Shown here: positions 1-5,774 of the stretch, one piece after another
How the letters are laid out: each line of letters opens with the position of its first letter
How positions within the stretch are numbered: the first letter of the stretch is position 1
NCBI GenBank assembly: GCA_031285645.1
Contig: JAITVU010000408.1
Coordinates: 1-10,747, forward strand
Length of the DNA stretch: 10,747 nucleotides
Reading direction: 5' to 3'
From: Oscillospiraceae bacterium
GTDB taxonomy: Bacteria > Bacillota > Clostridia > Oscillospirales > Ruminococcaceae
The notes under the pieces: model-generated
The model's input: only the letters and a program-made list of their open reading frames with translations
Database searches by the model: none
Told to the model about the DNA's origin: nothing
Translations under genes and position numbers: made by a program

Positions 1-254
1 TGCCGCTTTGTTACGCGCTGGGGCGCACCGTCGCCGTCAACCGCTGCTTTGATCCGCAATATCCTGTTAAAAGGACGGAACCGCGGTAACATCCCGGCGC
101 TGTTCTATAGCGCGCCGTATAAAAGCAATTGTTTTTATTCTACATCAATTGTAAGGAAAATACAACCTTTACAGGCGGGTTTATACACAGCCTTGCAATG
201 ACCTGAAAATCCCTTTGTCTCAAACAGTCTGTACTGTGTCAGCATACCATATTT
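1..254. other. Upstream flank of the transketolase operon, no assignable gene
   Basis: No gene can be assigned here. A plus-strand frame entering from the left edge ends at a TAA at 87-89 (last residues roughly GRTVAVNRCFDPQYPVKRTEPR) and could be the tail of a gene. Other frames on both strands are also open across the first 90 bases, so that reading is a guess. From about 120 on the DNA becomes AT-rich and should contain the promoter of the operon starting at 270. I found no convincing -35/-10 pair. CAATTG occurs twice, near 127 and 147. Confidence 0.3.
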
Positions 255-269
255 TAAGGAGGTCAACTT

Positions 270-713
270 ATGAAAGTAGCCGTTGGATGCGATCCCAATG
301 CCATGGAACTGAAGAATATTCTTCGTGATCTTGTCGGGTCTCTGGGACATGAGGCCGTTGACTACGGCAGCGAGGATCCCATTTACGCCAACACGGCGTT
401 TCGTGTGGCCGAGGATGTGGCAAAGGGTGTCTGTGACAGGGGAATCCTTGTGTGCGGCACCGGCATCGGCATGTCCATTGCCGCCAACAAAGTAAAGGGG
501 GCCTACGCCGCCTGCATCAACGACGTCTATCAGGCGCAGCGCTCCTGCCTGAGCAACAACGCCAATATCATCACGCTCGGATCCCAGGTGACAGGCCCTG
601 AACTGGCCAAATGCCTTGTGCAGGCTTATCTTGAACTCACCTACGACCCCAATTCGCGTTCAGCCCCCAAAGTCGAGCGGATTGAGAAATATGAACAGGG
701 TGAAGGCCTATGA
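270..713 (+). CDS. RpiB/LacA/LacB-family sugar-phosphate isomerase, divergent paralogue
   Basis: This 147-residue protein has the length and fold signature of the RpiB/LacAB aldose-ketose isomerases, which interconvert phosphorylated aldoses and ketoses in the cytosol. The near-invariant CGTGIGMSIAANK stretch is at 62-74, with Cys62 as the expected catalytic base, and Asp8 of the N-terminal strand is present. Several residues used by ribose-5-phosphate isomerase B are changed: the His after Asp8 is Pro9, the His of the usual HNDxN motif is Ser (LSNNAN, about 94-99), and the C-terminal GGRHxxRV reads NSRSAPKV, so the second Arg is Lys. The substrate may therefore not be ribose-5-phosphate. The start is set by AAGGAGGT at 256-263, seven bases upstream. 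The stop overlaps the next start (ATGA), so it is probably translationally coupled to the transketolase genes. A tetrose- or other pentose-phosphate isomerase is a fair guess, not shown. Confidence 0.9.
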   Translation: MKVAVGCDPNAMELKNILRDLVGSLGHEAVDYGSEDPIYANTAFRVAEDVAKGVCDRGILVCGTGIGMSIAANKVKGAYAACINDVYQAQRSCLSNNANIITLGSQVTGPELAKCLVQAYLELTYDPNSRSAPKVERIEKYEQGEGL

Positions 714-1552
714 GCGGTGACATGATTAAGACGCTTGAAGGCCATGCCGCGCGTTGCCGCCGCAATGTGCTGCGCATGGTTGAGGCCGGCGGCGCCGGGC
801 ATATGGGCGGCGCCATGTCCTGCATCGACGTCGTCACGGCGCTCTATTTCAGCGTGATGAACATTGACCCCGCCAATCCCAAGATGTCCGGCCGCGACCG
901 CTTTATTCTGTCGGCGGGGCATAAATGCATGGCGCAGTACGCCGTTTTGGCGGAAAGAGGCTTTTTTGACAAGAAGGTTTTAGATACATACGGTTCCCTT
1001 CACACAAAAATTCCCGGCCATCCCGACATGCACAAACTCCCCGGCGTCGAGGCGAATACCGGCGCGCTGGGCCACGGCCTGTCCATTGGCCTCGGCATGG
1101 CGCTCGGCCTCAAGCTCGACCAATCGCCGGCCCGCGTGTTTGTCGTCATGGGCGACGGCGAGCTCGCTGAAGGGTCAAACTGGGAGGCTGTGGCCGCTGC
1201 CGCGCACCACAAGGCGGACAACCTCACCGTCATCGTCGATTACAACGGCCTTCAGATTGGCGGCAAAACCGCCGACATCATGAGCTTCGAGCCCGTTCGC
1301 GCGCGCTTTGAGGCCTTTGGCTGGGCCGGCGCCGATATCGACGGCAATTCAATGCCCGATGTTGTGGACGCACTCGGCCGCCTGCCTTTTGAAAAGGGCA
1401 AACCGTCCGTTATTGTCGCGCACACCGTCAAGGCAAAGGGCCTTTCCTTCGCCGAAAACAAGGCGGCCTATCATTACTGGAAGCCCGGCGCGGATGAACT
1501 TGAACAGGCGATCCGCGAGTTGGACGCTCAAATAGAGGAGGCCGGGGCATGA
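710..1552 (+). CDS. Transketolase, N-terminal (thiamine-binding) subunit
   Basis: This 280-residue protein is the N-terminal half of a split transketolase. The enzyme moves a two-carbon ketol unit between sugar phosphates using thiamine diphosphate and a divalent metal. The cofactor motif starts at GDGELAEGSNWEA (148-160) and ends with YN at 178-179. Conserved histidines lie in GAGHMGG (His31), SAGHK (His71) and PGHPD (His104). The GHM and SAGHK forms differ slightly from the common GHPGG and SKGH. About 280 residues is normal for split subunits; full-length transketolases are over 600. The start overlaps the preceding isomerase by four bases and the stop overlaps the C-terminal subunit gene by four, so the three genes form one operon with coupled translation. 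The same two-gene architecture is used by apulose-4-phosphate transketolase, so a specialised substrate cannot be excluded. Confidence 0.93.
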   Translation: MSGDMIKTLEGHAARCRRNVLRMVEAGGAGHMGGAMSCIDVVTALYFSVMNIDPANPKMSGRDRFILSAGHKCMAQYAVLAERGFFDKKVLDTYGSLHTKIPGHPDMHKLPGVEANTGALGHGLSIGLGMALGLKLDQSPARVFVVMGDGELAEGSNWEAVAAAAHHKADNLTVIVDYNGLQIGGKTADIMSFEPVRARFEAFGWAGADIDGNSMPDVVDALGRLPFEKGKPSVIVAHTVKAKGLSFAENKAAYHYWKPGADELEQAIRELDAQIEEAGA

Positions 1553-2487
1553 GTGAAATAATTAAAAAGGATCCCCGCAAGGAATTCGGCGCGGCTGTTT
1601 TTGCGGCGGCGCAAAAGAATCCCGATATTGTCGCGATCTCCGCCGACAGCGGCGGCAGTTCCGGGTTCGGCGATTTTAAAGCCGCCTACCCTGAGCGCTA
1701 CTTCGAGTTCGGCATTATGGAGCAGTGCGCCGTCGGCGCGGCGTCGGGCCTTGCCACGACAGGCAAAATCCCCGTATTCTGCGCCATCGCGCCCTTTGTC
1801 ACGGTCCACTCCCTCGAAATGCTGCGCAACGACCTTGGCTATATGCGCCAGAATGTCAAGATCGTGGGCCGCAACGGCGGTATCACCTATTCCGACCTCG
1901 GCTCGACGCACCATTCACTCGAGGACTTCGCCATCACGCGCATGATCCCTGACATGCTTGTGCTCGCCCCGCAGGACCCCACTGAAATCAAAAACGCGGT
2001 TCAGGCCATGATCGATCACAAAGGCCCTGTCTACATGCGCATCGGCAACGAGCCCATTCCCTGTTTTTTGCCGGACGAACCCTTTAAAATCGGCAAAGGC
2101 AGCGTCTTGCGCGAGGGTAGGGACGTCGCGATTATCGCGACAGGCACCCAGACGGGCAGCGTGCTTGATGCGGTCGGCGCGCTGACGGCCAAAGGGATTG
2201 ATCCCATGGTTATCGGCATGGCCACCATCAGCCCCATCGATGTGGATATCATCCGCCACGCCGCCGGTGTGACGGGCAAAATCGTTACGGTTGAAGAGCA
2301 TTATATCCCCGGCGGCCTCGGCAGCGCCGTCAGCGAAGTCTGCGCCGAGTTTTGCCCCGTACCCATCAAAATGCTTGGCATTCCCAAATCGTATGCCAGC
2401 GTGGGCCCCTACGGCGAGCTGATGGCGTATTACGGGCTGGACGCCGCGGGCATCGCGGCGTCGGTGACTGCTTTCGCTGGAAAATAA
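1549..2487 (+). CDS. Transketolase, C-terminal (pyrimidine-binding) subunit
   Basis: This 312-residue protein supplies the Pyr and C-terminal domains of the split transketolase and should form an active heteromer with the product of the preceding gene. EFGIMEQ at 53-59 carries the glutamate (Glu58) that contacts the thiamine aminopyrimidine ring. RNGGITYSDLGSTHHSLEDFA (108-128) and YMRIGN (162-167) are typical substrate-side segments. The C-terminal domain has VTVEEHYIPGGLGSAV (247-261). The start is supported by GAGGAGG at 1535-1541 with a seven-base spacing and by the ATGA overlap with the upstream gene. The stop TAA at 2485-2487 lies only a few bases before a structured repeat (2493-2575), and a strong hairpin terminator follows at 2627. 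No residue is obviously missing. The physiological substrate pair is unproven. Confidence 0.93.
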   Translation: MSEIIKKDPRKEFGAAVFAAAQKNPDIVAISADSGGSSGFGDFKAAYPERYFEFGIMEQCAVGAASGLATTGKIPVFCAIAPFVTVHSLEMLRNDLGYMRQNVKIVGRNGGITYSDLGSTHHSLEDFAITRMIPDMLVLAPQDPTEIKNAVQAMIDHKGPVYMRIGNEPIPCFLPDEPFKIGKGSVLREGRDVAIIATGTQTGSVLDAVGALTAKGIDPMVIGMATISPIDVDIIRHAAGVTGKIVTVEEHYIPGGLGSAVSEVCAEFCPVPIKMLGIPKSYASVGPYGELMAYYGLDAAGIAASVTAFAGK

Positions 2488-2492
2488 TCATC

Positions 2493-2575
2493 TGCCCGTC
2501 AAACATCTTAGGACAGCACGCTGTCCTAAGCGGCGGGCTTCGCCCACCGGCGCGCAAGCGCGCGTTTGACGTGCA
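2493..2575 (-). repeat. Four-way-junction (cloverleaf) repeat, copy A
   Basis: Read directly: the closing stem is CGTCAAAC (2497-2504) with GTTTGACG (2564-2571), extended by TGC/GCA (2493-2495 with 2573-2575) after one mismatch. Inside are three hairpins. The first is CTTAGGACAG/CTGTCCTAAG (2507-2516 with 2521-2530, loop CACG). The second is CGGCGGGC-TTC-GCCCACCG (2531-2549, one G-T pair). The third is GCGCG-CAAG-CGCGC (2550-2563). The second and third abut without spacers. Order and arm types match copies C and D if this one is read on the minus strand: short GC arm, GC arm, long arm. It begins six bases after the transketolase stop codon. Confidence 0.75.
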
Positions 2576-2626
2576 TCCAGCTATGAGCTATAGCCCTGAG
2601 GCGCTTCTCCAATTGTGGATAAATAG

Positions 2627-2665
2627 AATTCCCAGGCTGTTTTACAGCCTGGGAATTTATTTTAT
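2627..2665 (+). terminator. Intrinsic terminator of the transketolase operon
   Basis: A perfect 14-bp stem, AATTCCCAGGCTGT (2627-2640) with ACAGCCTGGGAATT (2644-2657), has a three-base loop and is followed by TATTTTAT. It lies 140 bases after the last stop codon on the plus strand. The T-tract is interrupted by one A, so efficiency may be moderate. The stem is AT-rich at its base and could also work from the other strand. Confidence 0.75.
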
Positions 2666-2676
2666 AGCTGTATAGG

Positions 2677-2733
2677 TTTAAAATTGGGACACAATTTTAA
2701 ATACGCGGCAAACGCCGCGCGCCGCGAAGCGGC
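2677..2733 (-). repeat. Three-hairpin repeat, copy B, closing stem weak
   Basis: Three consecutive hairpins are seen. TTTAAAATTG (2677-2686) pairs with CAATTTTAAA (2692-2701) around GGACA. CGCGGC (2704-2709) pairs with GCCGCG (2714-2719) around AAAC. GCCGC (2721-2725) pairs with GCGGC (2729-2733) around GAA. The order of long AT arm, GC arm, GC arm is that of the cloverleaf elements read on the minus strand. The closing stem is reduced to about TAG/CTA (2673-2675 with 2734-2736), so this copy may be decayed or truncated at its base. Confidence 0.55.
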
Positions 2734-2800
2734 CTACAAATAGTGAATTCGCCTTAAGTCTAACTCACAAAGAAGCATAACGAAGCGAATGCCCATTGGG

Positions 2801-2842
2801 TAAATGTGGTTTAAAACAAAGGACTATTTTAAACCACATTTA
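2801..2842. repeat. 16-bp perfect hairpin with TTTAAAA core
   Basis: TAAATGTGGTTTAAAA (2801-2816) is the exact reverse complement of 2827-2842, with a ten-base loop CAAAGGACTA. The TTTAAAA core is shared with the long arms of copies B, C and D of the cloverleaf family. No GC-rich companion arms are clear on either side, so it may be an orphan long arm or a separate element. There is no T-tract, so it is not a typical terminator. Confidence 0.7.
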
Positions 2843-2849
2843 ATTTAGC

Positions 2850-2944
2850 CAAACCGCTAAAAAGCTGCTGCTCAACGATCGCTCGTAAACGCATTCTAAA
2901 TAGAATGCACTCGCTCTGTCTCGCAGGCTTTTTTAAGTGGTTTG
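2850..2944. repeat. Large imperfect inverted repeat, second family, copy E
   Basis: The left end CAAACC-GCTAAAAAGCTGC (2850-2868) pairs with the right end GCAGGCTTTTTTAAGTGGTTTG (2923-2944), with one G-T pair and small bulges. A hairpin GCATTCT-AAAT-AGAATGC sits inside (2891-2908). The left half resembles the repeat at 3084-3186: both have CCG(C/T)TAAAAAG, then GATCGCTC, then AAACGC, and both have CTTTTT near the right end. The outermost bases differ between the two copies yet pair within each. Confidence 0.55.
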
Positions 2945-2962
2945 ACTACACCTGCTGCATAC

Positions 2963-3038
2963 GTCATATCCACGCGAAGCGTGGCAGCGGGCTTTGCCCG
3001 CTGTGGTTTAAAACTGTATCAGTTTTAAACCTAATGAC
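2963..3038 (+). repeat. Four-way-junction (cloverleaf) repeat, copy C
   Basis: The closing stem GTCAT (2963-2967) pairs with ATGAC (3034-3038). Three nearly abutting hairpins follow. CCACGC-GAA-GCGTGG is at 2970-2984. CAGCGGGC-TTT-GCCCGCTG is at 2985-3003. GGTTTAAAACTG/CAGTTTTAAACC is at 3005-3016 with 3020-3031, loop TAT. All three arms are perfect. The first arm contains GCGAAGC, a sequence known to form an unusually stable mini-hairpin in single-stranded DNA. The closing stem is short, the weakest part of the model. Confidence 0.75.
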
Positions 3039-3083
3039 TATATCGCCATGCGGTTCCAACATGAACCATTTTCAAGCCACATA

Positions 3084-3186
3084 ATACTAATATCCGTTAA
3101 AAAGGGCGATAAAGTGATCGCTCAAAACGCCTTTTTTCCAAAACGCTTCGCGCCATTTTATCTGCTTTTTAATGGGATATTAGTAT
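3084..3186. repeat. Large inverted repeat with 20-bp closing stem, second family, copy F
   Basis: ATACTAATATCC (3084-3095) pairs perfectly with GGATATTAGTAT (3175-3186). After a small internal loop, TTAAAAAG (3097-3104) pairs with CTTTTTAA (3165-3172). The enclosed 60 bases hold weaker arms: GCGAT/ATCGC (3106-3110 with 3117-3121) and CGC-TTC-GCG (3144-3152). Internal sequence similarity to 2850-2944 indicates common origin. An alternative pairing of AAAAAGGGCG with CGCCTTTTTT could act as a weak terminator on the plus strand. It ends 30 bases from the upp stop codon. Confidence 0.65.
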
Positions 3187-3215
3187 AACTCAATATCTGA
3201 CCATGACGTCTGACT

Positions 3216-3848
3216 CTATTTCGTGCCGAAAATCCTGTCGCCCGCGTCACCGAGGCCGGGTACAATATAATTGTGCTCATCGAGCTTTTCATCAAGCGCG
3301 GCGCAATAAATCCTGACGTCGGGGTGTGCCGTTATCAGCGCGCGCAGCCCTTCGGGGGCCGCGATGATGCACATAAACTTAATGCTTGTCACGCCGCGCT
3401 CCTTGATCAGGTTGACGGCGTCTATCGCCGAGCCGCCCGTGGCCAGCATGGGGTCGAGCAGGATTACGTCGCGCTCCTGTATATCGGCCGGAAGCTTGCA
3501 GTAATACTCAACGGGCCTGAACGTTTCGGGATCGCGGTATATGCCGATATGCCCCACCTTCGCCGCCGGAATTAAATTGAGAATGCCGTCCACCATGCCG
3601 AGGCCCGCCCTGAGGATGGGCACGGCCGCAAGCTTGCGCCCCGCAATCACTTTGGTGTGGGTTCTGGCAATCGGCGTCTCCACCTCGATCTCCTCCATGC
3701 CGAGGTCCCTGGTGCCTTCATAACACATCAGCATGGCAATTTCGGCGATCATCTCGCGAAATTCCTTCGCCCCGGTGTTTTTATCGCGCAGGAAACTGAG
3801 TTTGTGCTGAATAAGCGGATGGTTGAGGATCACGGGTTTATTGTCCAT
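3216..3848 (-). CDS. upp: Uracil phosphoribosyltransferase
   Basis: Upp makes UMP from uracil and PRPP in cytosolic pyrimidine salvage. The 210-residue length is typical. The PRPP-binding loop is [11 protein letters not shown] (131-141), and the uracil-binding C-terminal segment is [12 protein letters not shown] (194-205). [13 protein letters not shown] (76-88) is another family-typical stretch. The start codon complement is at 3846-3848, preceded on the minus strand by AAGGA (3857-3861) with an eight-base gap. It lies 47 bases downstream of rpiB on the same strand and is probably cotranscribed; rpiB and upp are also near neighbours in Bacillus. The link is functional as well, since ribose-5-phosphate is the precursor of PRPP. 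No clear terminator follows, only the inverted repeat 3084-3186. Confidence 0.97.
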   Translation of the reverse strand: MDNKPVILNHPLIQHKLSFLRDKNTGAKEFREMIAEIAMLMCYEGTRDLGMEEIEVETPIARTHTKVIAGRKLAAVPILRAGLGMVDGILNLIPAAKVGHIGIYRDPETFRPVEYYCKLPADIQERDVILLDPMLATGGSAIDAVNLIKERGVTSIKFMCIIAAPEGLRALITAHPDVRIYCAALDEKLDEHNYIVPGLGDAGDRIFGTK

Positions 3849-3895
3849 GCGATCAATCCTTTCACTGCAAAGCTGTCGGCGTAAATATATAAGGT

Positions 3896-4351
3896 CTACT
3901 GCCTGTCCGCACCATCTTCATTTTCGATGTCATGAATCTGCCCCACCCGGCGGGCATGACGTCCGCCCTCAAAAGGCGTTTCGAGGAAGATATCGACCAG
4001 CTCGAGCGCGAGCCCCATACCGACAACACGGCCTCCGAGACACAGCACATTGGCGTCGTTGTGCAGCCTTGTATATTTCGCGCTGAAATAATCGCCGCAA
4101 ACCGCCGCCCGGATTCCTTTGTGCTTATTCGCCGCCATCGATATCCCGATGCCGGTCCCGCATACAAGAATCGCCCGCTCACTCTCGCCCGAAAGCACCG
4201 AGCGACAGGGTCCCTCCGCCATCAGGGGATAGTCGGAGGACTCCTCGTTATAAGCCCCAAAATCTTTATACACAATACCCTTTTCATCCAAGTGCCGCTT
4301 GATGTGTTCCTTCAGTTGATAACCCGCGGAATCCGCGCCAAGTGCAATCAT
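3896..4351 (-). CDS. rpiB: Ribose-5-phosphate isomerase B
   Basis: RpiB interconverts ribose-5-phosphate and ribulose-5-phosphate in the non-oxidative pentose phosphate pathway. In this 151-residue protein Asp7 lies in [19 protein letters not shown] carries Cys64, His97 lies in LHNDANVL, and both phosphate-binding arginines are present in GGRHARRV (Arg131 and Arg135). The usual His after Asp7 is Ser, a modest departure. It is much closer to the canonical enzyme than the paralogue at 270-713. The start is firm: the complement of AGGAGG is at 4357-4362, five bases upstream of the ATG. It is the first gene of a likely rpiB-upp unit. Its promoter must lie in 4363-4606, where a cloverleaf repeat also sits. 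Confidence 0.93.
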   Translation of the reverse strand: MIALGADSAGYQLKEHIKRHLDEKGIVYKDFGAYNEESSDYPLMAEGPCRSVLSGESERAILVCGTGIGISMAANKHKGIRAAVCGDYFSAKYTRLHNDANVLCLGGRVVGMGLALELVDIFLETPFEGGRHARRVGQIHDIENEDGADRQ

Positions 4352-4388
4352 ATTTATCCTCCTGTATGTATTTTATACTGGTTTGGTT

Positions 4389-4430
4389 CAACACAGTCCC
4401 GGAAGCTGTGTTCAATATCTGGCTTCGCCA
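4389..4430. repeat. Possible decayed copy of the cloverleaf repeat
   Basis: AACACAG (4390-4396) pairs with CTGTGTT (4406-4412), and TGGC-TTC-GCCA (4420-4430) follows. A long arm beside a TTC-loop GC arm recalls the family, but no third arm or closing stem is convincing. It may be chance or a remnant. It lies in the 5' region of rpiB. Confidence 0.3.
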
Positions 4431-4453
4431 CACAAAGCTGGCAGGAAAAGTGT

Positions 4454-4539
4454 ATATAGTGATTTCCCGCGCCCAGCGCGGGACGGGCTTCGCCCGCTGT
4501 TTTAAAACCGCATAACGGTTTTAAAACAAATCACTATAT
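4454..4539 (+). repeat. Four-way-junction (cloverleaf) repeat, copy D, best preserved
   Basis: The closing stem is a perfect 12 bp: ATATAGTGATTT (4454-4465) with AAATCACTATAT (4528-4539). Arm 1, CCCGCGC-CCA-GCGCGGG, is at 4466-4482. Arm 2, CGGGC-TTC-GCCCG, is at 4484-4496. Arm 3, GTTTTAAAACCG/CGGTTTTAAAAC, is at 4499-4510 with 4516-4527, loop CATAA. Only three bases in the whole junction are unpaired (4483, 4497 and 4498). The element lies between the tsaB stop and the rpiB start, so rpiB transcription may begin inside or below it. Arms 1 and 2 nearly match, on the opposite strand, those of copy G at 5775-5835. Confidence 0.85.
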
Positions 4540-4606
4540 TGCCGCTTACAGCCCTCATAAGCCGCCGCGGTTTTATGGATTTGCCCAATATGGCGTTAGA
4601 ATCTAT

Positions 4607-5320
4607 TTAGCGCGCTCCCTCGTCGGCCGCCCTCTTCGCCGCAAGCTCGCGTTCGGCTTGGGGCAGGCGGATGTAGACGGGACTCAGCGCATCAGCGCCG
4701 ACAAGCTTGCCGGACCGCGCCAGATCGGCGGCGACAGCGCACACAGAAGACGCACGCTGGTAAAGCATGTGTTCGGGGGCTTTACCCATATTGTCGATTC
4801 CTTTAAGGCGTTCCATACAAAGCGTCGCGCCGTCCCCAACAAGCAGGACGGGGGCATCGGCGCCCGAAAGACGCGCCTGTAAATCATCCAGCGAAAGCGC
4901 CTCGTCATCCGCCAGGCGTTTAATGCTTTGTCCGTCACTCCTGAAAAGCGCCGTGTAAACCTGGTCCCGGCGCGCATCCAATACGGGCGCGATCAAGCCT
5001 TTGTGGATTTGCGCGTTCACGGCCAGTCCGTGAAGCGTCGAGACCGCGGCGCACGGCCTGTTAAGCGCCATAGCCATGCCCTTGACAGCCGCTATCGCGA
5101 TGCGCAGGCCCGTGAAGGAACCGGGGCCGGCTGAGACCGCGAACACATCCGTATCCGCAAGGGCGGCCGCCGCGTTGAGCAGCATGTCCGCCACCATGGG
5201 CATGATGGTCTGGGAATGGGTCAGGCCCGCGTTGACATAGGCCTCCCCGATGACAAGGCCATCCTTCGCCAGCGCGCAGGAAGCCGCCTTTGACGATGTT
5301 TCAAGGGCCAGTATGGTCAA
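4607..5320 (-). CDS. tsaB: tRNA t6A synthesis protein TsaB
   Basis: TsaB is the catalytically inactive ASKHA-fold partner of TsaD in making N6-threonylcarbamoyladenosine at position 37 of ANN-decoding tRNAs. Read from the chosen start, the 237-residue protein opens MTILALETSSKAASCAL, and carries GPGSFTGLR (65-73) and LDARRDQVYTALF (114-126), all typical. I chose the TTG at 5318-5320 rather than the upstream ATG at 5428. The family consensus begins there, the TTGA overlaps the tsaE stop, and a GGAGGGAGG-type site precedes it on the minus strand. The start implies translational coupling with tsaE. In many Firmicutes rimI and tsaD follow, but here the unit ends at tsaB, so tsaD must lie outside this window. 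Confidence 0.92.
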   Translation of the reverse strand: MTILALETSSKAASCALAKDGLVIGEAYVNAGLTHSQTIMPMVADMLLNAAAALADTDVFAVSAGPGSFTGLRIAIAAVKGMAMALNRPCAAVSTLHGLAVNAQIHKGLIAPVLDARRDQVYTALFRSDGQSIKRLADDEALSLDDLQARLSGADAPVLLVGDGATLCMERLKGIDNMGKAPEHMLYQRASSVCAVAADLARSGKLVGADALSPVYIRLPQAERELAAKRAADEGAR

Positions 5321-5745
5321 AAGCGCCCGCCTCCCTCCACGGTGATTGTCCGCGTGTCGCCGTCTATAGTCTCTATCGTCACTGTAATGCAGTCTTCGGG
5401 CAGGGCGTTCTCGATTTTTTCGCTCCACTCCACAGCCATGACGCCGCCCCTGTCCATGTAATCATAAAAGCCCGTGGACTCCAGATCATCCCATCCCGCA
5501 ATGCGGTACATGTCGAAGTGGAAGAGGGGCAGGCGGCCGCCCGTGTATTCCTGTACCAGCGCGAATGTGGGGCTTGAAACCGTGTCCACGACGCCAAGCC
5601 CCCTGGCCAGCCCCCGTGTAAACGCCGTTTTGCCCGCGCCGAGCCCGCCCCTGAACGCAATGACATCCCCAGCCGTCAATACGCGGGCAAGAGACGCCGC
5701 CAGCTCTTCCGTTTCCTCTTCAGATATCGTTGTGTACTTTTTCAT
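5317..5745 (-). CDS. tsaE: tRNA t6A synthesis ATPase TsaE
   Basis: TsaE is the P-loop ATPase that supports turnover of the TsaB-TsaD complex in t6A synthesis. From the chosen start the protein has 142 residues, the usual size. The Walker A motif GGLGAGKT is at 33-40, SSPTFALV at 57-64, HFDMYR at 76-81 and VEWSEK at 105-110; the last three are hallmark segments of the family. The frame stays open to an ATG at 5844, but that would add 33 unrelated residues translated from the repeat at 5775-5835. MKKYTTISEEE at 5745 matches the family start and has a CCGGAG site just upstream on the minus strand. It is the first gene of a tsaE-tsaB unit. Confidence 0.93.
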   Translation of the reverse strand: MKKYTTISEEETEELAASLARVLTAGDVIAFRGGLGAGKTAFTRGLARGLGVVDTVSSPTFALVQEYTGGRLPLFHFDMYRIAGWDDLESTGFYDYMDRGGVMAVEWSEKIENALPEDCITVTIETIDGDTRTITVEGGGRF

Positions 5746-5774
5746 AAGCGCTCCGGTGGTCTCGCGGTTTTGAT

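Larger units (their letters stand above)
2488..3215. other. 728-base gene-free region filled with inverted repeats
   Basis: No credible gene is present; the 107-codon frame overlapping the transketolase end lacks any family signature. Nearly the whole stretch can be assigned to self-complementary structures: a four-arm element (2493-2575), an intrinsic terminator (2627-2665), a three-hairpin set (2677-2733), a 16-bp perfect hairpin (2801-2842), a large imperfect inverted repeat (2850-2944), a second four-arm element (2963-3038) and a large inverted repeat with a 20-bp closing stem (3084-3186). Small extra hairpins include 3052-3067 (GGTTC/GAACC). The region separates the plus-strand transketolase operon from the minus-strand upp operon, so both transcription units end into it. 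It looks like a place where structured repeats have accumulated. Confidence 0.8.

Noticed and set aside
2352..2675. 107-codon frame overlapping the transketolase end
   Set aside because: It is an out-of-frame reading of the C-terminal subunit gene that continues through repeat A and the terminator; it has no start signal and no family motif.
2493..3186. Integron attC sites or REP elements with a RAYT transposase
   Set aside because: There is no integrase or RAYT gene, no attC core-site consensus and no GTAG-type tetranucleotide beside the hairpins.
2488..3215. CRISPR array
   Set aside because: The repeats are palindromic, of different lengths and in both orientations, with no regular spacers and no cas genes.
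4454..4539. tRNA gene, because of the cloverleaf fold
   Set aside because: There is no T-loop GGTTCRANYC-like sequence, no D-loop consensus, no anticodon arm of normal size, and the arms abut. The resemblance is only in branching.
5321..5428. Longer TsaB start at the ATG at 5428
   Set aside because: The extra 36 residues are charged and unlike the family, and lie wholly within tsaE. The TTG at 5320 gives the expected N-terminus and overlaps the tsaE stop.
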